Under the pieces are notes generated by a model. That model had not been told where the DNA came from and ran no database searches. It worked only from the letters and a program-made list of their open reading frames with translations. A DNA stretch of 9,274 nt, from the NCBI GenBank assembly GCA_012514415.1, contig JAAZAH010000212.1:1-9274 (forward strand), written 5' to 3'. This DNA comes from Sandaracinaceae bacterium (GTDB lineage: Bacteria > Myxococcota_A > Polyangia > Polyangiales > Houyiibacteriaceae). Below, piece by piece: positions 6,902 through 9,274 of this stretch (position 1 is the stretch's first letter; each line of letters begins with the position of its first letter). A program made the position numbers and the translations under genes.

Positions 6902-6913
6902 GCGGTCCAAAGC

Positions 6914-6950
6914 CGCTTCGGTCGAGCGCGACGAAATCGTCACCGAAGCG
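6914..6950 (+). terminator. Inverted repeat after the sulfotransferase; possible terminator or attenuator
   Basis: CGCTTCGGT (6914-6922) and ACCGAAGCG (6942-6950) are perfect 9-bp inverted copies separated by 19 nt. The spacer itself can form the small helix GACG-AAAT-CGTC (6930-6941). Only TTT follows, so termination would be weak. Its position between the sulfotransferase and the kinase suits a partial terminator, an RNA processing site or an operator. Confidence 0.4.
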
Positions 6951-6992
6951 TTTGAGGACTGCGCGCCCGAACATCGTCATCCTCAATGCGAG

Positions 6993-8237
6993 ATGAAGCC
7001 ACGCTTGGAGCTCTCCGCCGCTCGATCGATGACGCGCACCATCCACCGGAACCAGGAAAACCGAGCGGAGCCGTCCGCGATTCGCGAGGCGACTGCGGGC
7101 GATGAAGTGATCGCCATTCAAGGTGTCGAGGCTTCGCGCACCCTCGTCGAGATCTCCGAGACCATCTTTGAGCAAACCCGCCTCGAAGCGGTCGCCGTTG
7201 TCGACGGCTTACGCCCCATCGGCCTGCTGACGCGCGAGGCGCTGACGGCGATCCTCTCCGCGCGCTTTGGTCACGCGCTTTTTGCGAATCGAAGCGCTGC
7301 CGAGTTCGCCGATCGCGACGCGCTCATCCTGGTTGAGGATTCGACGCTCGAGCATTGCCTCCAGCGCGCGTTCGAGCGGAGCGAGAAGCGGGCCTACGAT
7401 GATCTCATCATCGTCGATCGAGGGGGAAACTATCGCGGTCTCCTCTCCGTAAAGCGCCTCATCCTCTATCAAACATGGCGCCTCGAGGTTGAGCGCGCGC
7501 GCAAGCGGGCTGCAGAGGAAAAGGGCCGAATTCTCGAAGAGGTTGCCGCGATGAAATCCAATTTTCTCGCGGCGATGACGCATGAGCTCCGCGCGCCCAT
7601 TCACACCATCCTTGGCGCCTCGGAGCTCATCGAGACCTATCTCGCGGCGAACGATTCGGAGCGCGCATTCCGCAGGCTTCGGACACTGCGCGTGACTTCG
7701 ATGCATCTTCGCGCGCTCATCGACAACATTTTGGATCAAGCAAAACTCGAGGCCGGCAAGGTCGAGACGATTGGCGAGGAATGTGATCTCACCGCGCTTA
7801 TCGAGGAGGTCGCCGACGGGACAGCGATCCTGCTTCGCCCCGAGGTTCAGCTTCGAAGAGAGCTCGGCATCGAGCGCGCCACCATCCAAACCGATCCCAT
7901 CAAGCTTCGGCAGATCCTCACGAACCTCGCGAGCAATGCCGCCAAATTTACCGAGCGCGGCAGTGTGACGTTTCGCCTCACGCCTTTGCCGCGTGAATAT
8001 GAAATCGCCATCGAGGATACTGGACCAGGCATCGCTGCCGAGTCGCTTCCGCTCATCTTCGAGCCCTTCACTCAGCTCGAGAACGTAAAGACACGCCGCT
8101 ATGGAGGCACGGGCCTCGGTCTTTCGCTGAGCAAGAGTCTCGCCGAGCGACTCGGAGCCACGCTCAATGTGAGCTCCGAATTTGGAAAGGGCGCGACGTT
8201 CACGCTCCGGCTTCCAAGAGAACTCAGAACCATATGA
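6993..8237 (+). CDS. Soluble histidine kinase with N-terminal CBS domain pair
   Basis: This 414-aa sensor kinase has no membrane segment or signal peptide, so it should sense a cytoplasmic cue. Residues about 35-158 form a CBS pair (VAVVDGLRPIGLLTREAL; DDLIIVDRGGNYRGLLSVKRLI). A short coiled coil (about 160-185) joins it to the dimerisation domain with phospho-acceptor H197 in MTHELRAPIHTI. The ATP-binding domain is complete: N box N311/N315, G1 box DTGPGI (342-347), F box FEPF (356-359), G2 box GGTGLGL (371-377). The first ATG is used, but no clear ribosome binding site precedes it, and an ATG at 7029 would cost only 12 residues and no domain. The stop overlaps the start of the response regulator, implying translational coupling. 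The ligand may be an adenine nucleotide by analogy with other CBS proteins; that is inference. Confidence 0.93.
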   Translation: MKPRLELSAARSMTRTIHRNQENRAEPSAIREATAGDEVIAIQGVEASRTLVEISETIFEQTRLEAVAVVDGLRPIGLLTREALTAILSARFGHALFANRSAAEFADRDALILVEDSTLEHCLQRAFERSEKRAYDDLIIVDRGGNYRGLLSVKRLILYQTWRLEVERARKRAAEEKGRILEEVAAMKSNFLAAMTHELRAPIHTILGASELIETYLAANDSERAFRRLRTLRVTSMHLRALIDNILDQAKLEAGKVETIGEECDLTALIEEVADGTAILLRPEVQLRRELGIERATIQTDPIKLRQILTNLASNAAKFTERGSVTFRLTPLPREYEIAIEDTGPGIAAESLPLIFEPFTQLENVKTRRYGGTGLGLSLSKSLAERLGATLNVSSEFGKGATFTLRLPRELRTI

Positions 8238-8602
8238 CAACCAAACGAATCCTTGTTGTGGATGACGATCACGAGCTCCTCGAGATCACGCGCGAGCTTC
8301 TCGAGCTCGATGGTCATCACGTTCGCGTTCAGTCCAGTCCATTTGGGACGACGAAGACGGTGCTTGAGTTTAATCCCGATCTGATTCTCCTCGATGTCAA
8401 TATGCCGGGGCTCTCAGGAGATCGCCTCGCCACGTTGCTCATTCGCGGTGAGGAGGGAACGAGGAGGCGCGTCGTGCTCTACAGCTCGAACGATGAGCTC
8501 AGCCTCCACCGCGCCGCGCGTGAAGTGGGCGCCGAGGGTTTTGTCGCCAAAGGCGATGGCGCGACTCTCCGCCGGAGGGTGCGGGAGCTGCTCGAGACTT
8601 GA
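8234..8602 (+). CDS. Single-domain response regulator (receiver only)
   Basis: This 122-aa protein consists of one receiver domain and nothing else. Visible residues are the acidic cluster D10-D12, phospho-acceptor D54 in LILLDVNMPGLSGD, S84/S85 in VVLYSSND, and K106 in GFVAKGD. The ATG overlaps the kinase stop as ATGA (8234-8237), so the two are made together and D54 is almost certainly phosphorylated from the kinase H197. With no output domain it must act by binding a partner, or pass phosphate on as a relay to another histidine protein. The stop lies 36 bp from the convergent end of the second sulfotransferase. The YSSND and AKGD ends resemble receivers I associate with myxobacterial genomes. 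Confidence 0.93.
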   Translation: MTTKRILVVDDDHELLEITRELLELDGHHVRVQSSPFGTTKTVLEFNPDLILLDVNMPGLSGDRLATLLIRGEEGTRRRVVLYSSNDELSLHRAAREVGAEGFVAKGDGATLRRRVRELLET

Positions 8603-8638
8603 GTCGGGCGCTTGATTGAGGCGCTCGAGAAAGCGGCG

Positions 8639-9274
8639 TTAGTACCACGCCGACAAATCGCGATCGAGATAGCGCTCGAGCGCCTCGATCTCGGCTCGGT
8701 AGAGACGCTTGAGTTCTTCGCGGATGGCCGGATCGAGCTTCGGCTTGGGCGCGGCGTTGAGCGCTCGGAGGAGATTCGCCCCTTGGGTTCGGAGACGATC
8801 GGGAAGTGCCGCTCTTGCGATGCGCTTGAGCGTACTCCTCCCCATCACGAGCTCATCGATGGCTCGCAAGCGAGGCTCGTAAAAGGCGTTATGCACTTCG
8901 TCGACGGGAGGAAGGAAGCGATCGCTTACGCCGAGAAATCCGTAGATGGATTGGACCGTGCTGATCGGATCTTTCACGAGGTCGTCAAAGAGCACGATCT
9001 TGGTTTTTTCCCATCCAGCACGCGTGACGAAGCGTTCGATCTGCGCCTTGTAAAAGCCCTGCGAGAGGTAATGGTAGCTCGGCCCATAGCCTCGTGCGCG
9101 GCGTAGCGGCTCGGCCTTTAGAGCGGAGCTCAGCGAGAGCGGCTCATCGCCCATTCGGCGCATGTGAAGGTAGTGAGAAAAGAGGCGGTCGACGGGATCA
9201 CGCAAGATGATCACCAGCTTGAGATCCGGATAGCGACGATAGGCGCGCTCGGCCGCTCGTTCATTGTAGAGATA
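8639..9274 (-). CDS. Sulfotransferase, 5' end cut by the window edge
   Basis: The open frame runs past an internal GTG at 9214 to the window edge, so the visible 211 residues are a C-terminal part and the true start is outside. The piece upstream of that GTG reads YLYNERAAERAYRRYPDLKL and leads into VIILRDPVDRLFSHYLHMRR, the 3'-phosphate-binding motif of PAPS sulfotransferases with its conserved Arg and Ser. KIVLFDDLVKDPISTVQSIYGFLGV is the usual following segment. The N-terminal PAPS loop is not in view. It looks like the sulfotransferase type acting on carbohydrate or cell-surface acceptors, different in sequence from the enzyme at 5909-6901. The gene ends in TAA and converges with the response regulator. 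The acceptor is unknown. Confidence 0.88.
   Translation of the reverse strand, partial: YLYNERAAERAYRRYPDLKLVIILRDPVDRLFSHYLHMRRMGDEPLSLSSALKAEPLRRARGYGPSYHYLSQGFYKAQIERFVTRAGWEKTKIVLFDDLVKDPISTVQSIYGFLGVSDRFLPPVDEVHNAFYEPRLRAIDELVMGRSTLKRIARAALPDRLRTQGANLLRALNAAPKPKLDPAIREELKRLYRAEIEALERYLDRDLSAWY

Noticed and set aside
6023..6943. 306-aa open frame antisense to the sulfotransferase
   Set aside because: The opposite strand has clear PAPS-binding motifs and a good ribosome binding site; this frame has neither.
7209..8240. 343-aa open frame antisense to the CBS kinase
   Set aside because: The plus strand encodes every kinase motif in order, while the antisense product has no recognisable domain. 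Long open antisense frames arise from the GC-rich codon pattern here.

Overview
The window is GC-rich (roughly 60% by eye), densely coding bacterial chromosome with no mobile elements, tRNA, rRNA or CRISPR. The gene mix points to a Myxococcota/Deltaproteobacteria-type organism: an NtrC-type sigma-54 activator, a CRP-like regulator, a soluble CBS-domain histidine kinase with a single-domain response regulator, and PAPS-type sulfotransferases. This is an inference from gene content and style, not from a marker gene.

Layout, left to right. A dicarboxylate/amino-acid:cation symporter on the minus strand (11-1330) is followed by about 615 bp with no credible protein gene. Much of that gap reads as one large structured RNA: a chain of perfect or near-perfect helices from about 1497 to 1878, ending in a strong intrinsic terminator (1889-1924) oriented to the plus strand. 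I could not match it to tmRNA, RNase P, SRP or 6S RNA, and it is the most interesting item here. Next come a CRP/FNR-like regulator on the minus strand (1946-2584) and, divergent from it, a 196-aa helical protein with a separate C-terminal helical module (2755-3345). An NtrC-family response regulator (3471-4904) then converges on a CBS-pair plus hemerythrin protein (4950-5792, minus).

Divergent from the CBS-hemerythrin gene is a complete sulfotransferase (5909-6901). A 9-bp inverted repeat separates it from a CBS-domain histidine kinase (6993-8237), which overlaps its response regulator (8234-8602) through ATGA. A second sulfotransferase, cut by the window edge, converges from the right (8639-9274, minus).

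The common theme is sensing and regulation. Two proteins carry CBS pairs (one joined to a di-iron hemerythrin, one to a kinase), one carries a cNMP-binding-type fold, and two carry receiver domains. The kinase and the small receiver almost certainly form one pathway. The NtrC-type regulator has no kinase beside it and may be served from elsewhere. The sulfotransferases suggest that a secreted or surface molecule is sulfated, but nothing in the window identifies it.
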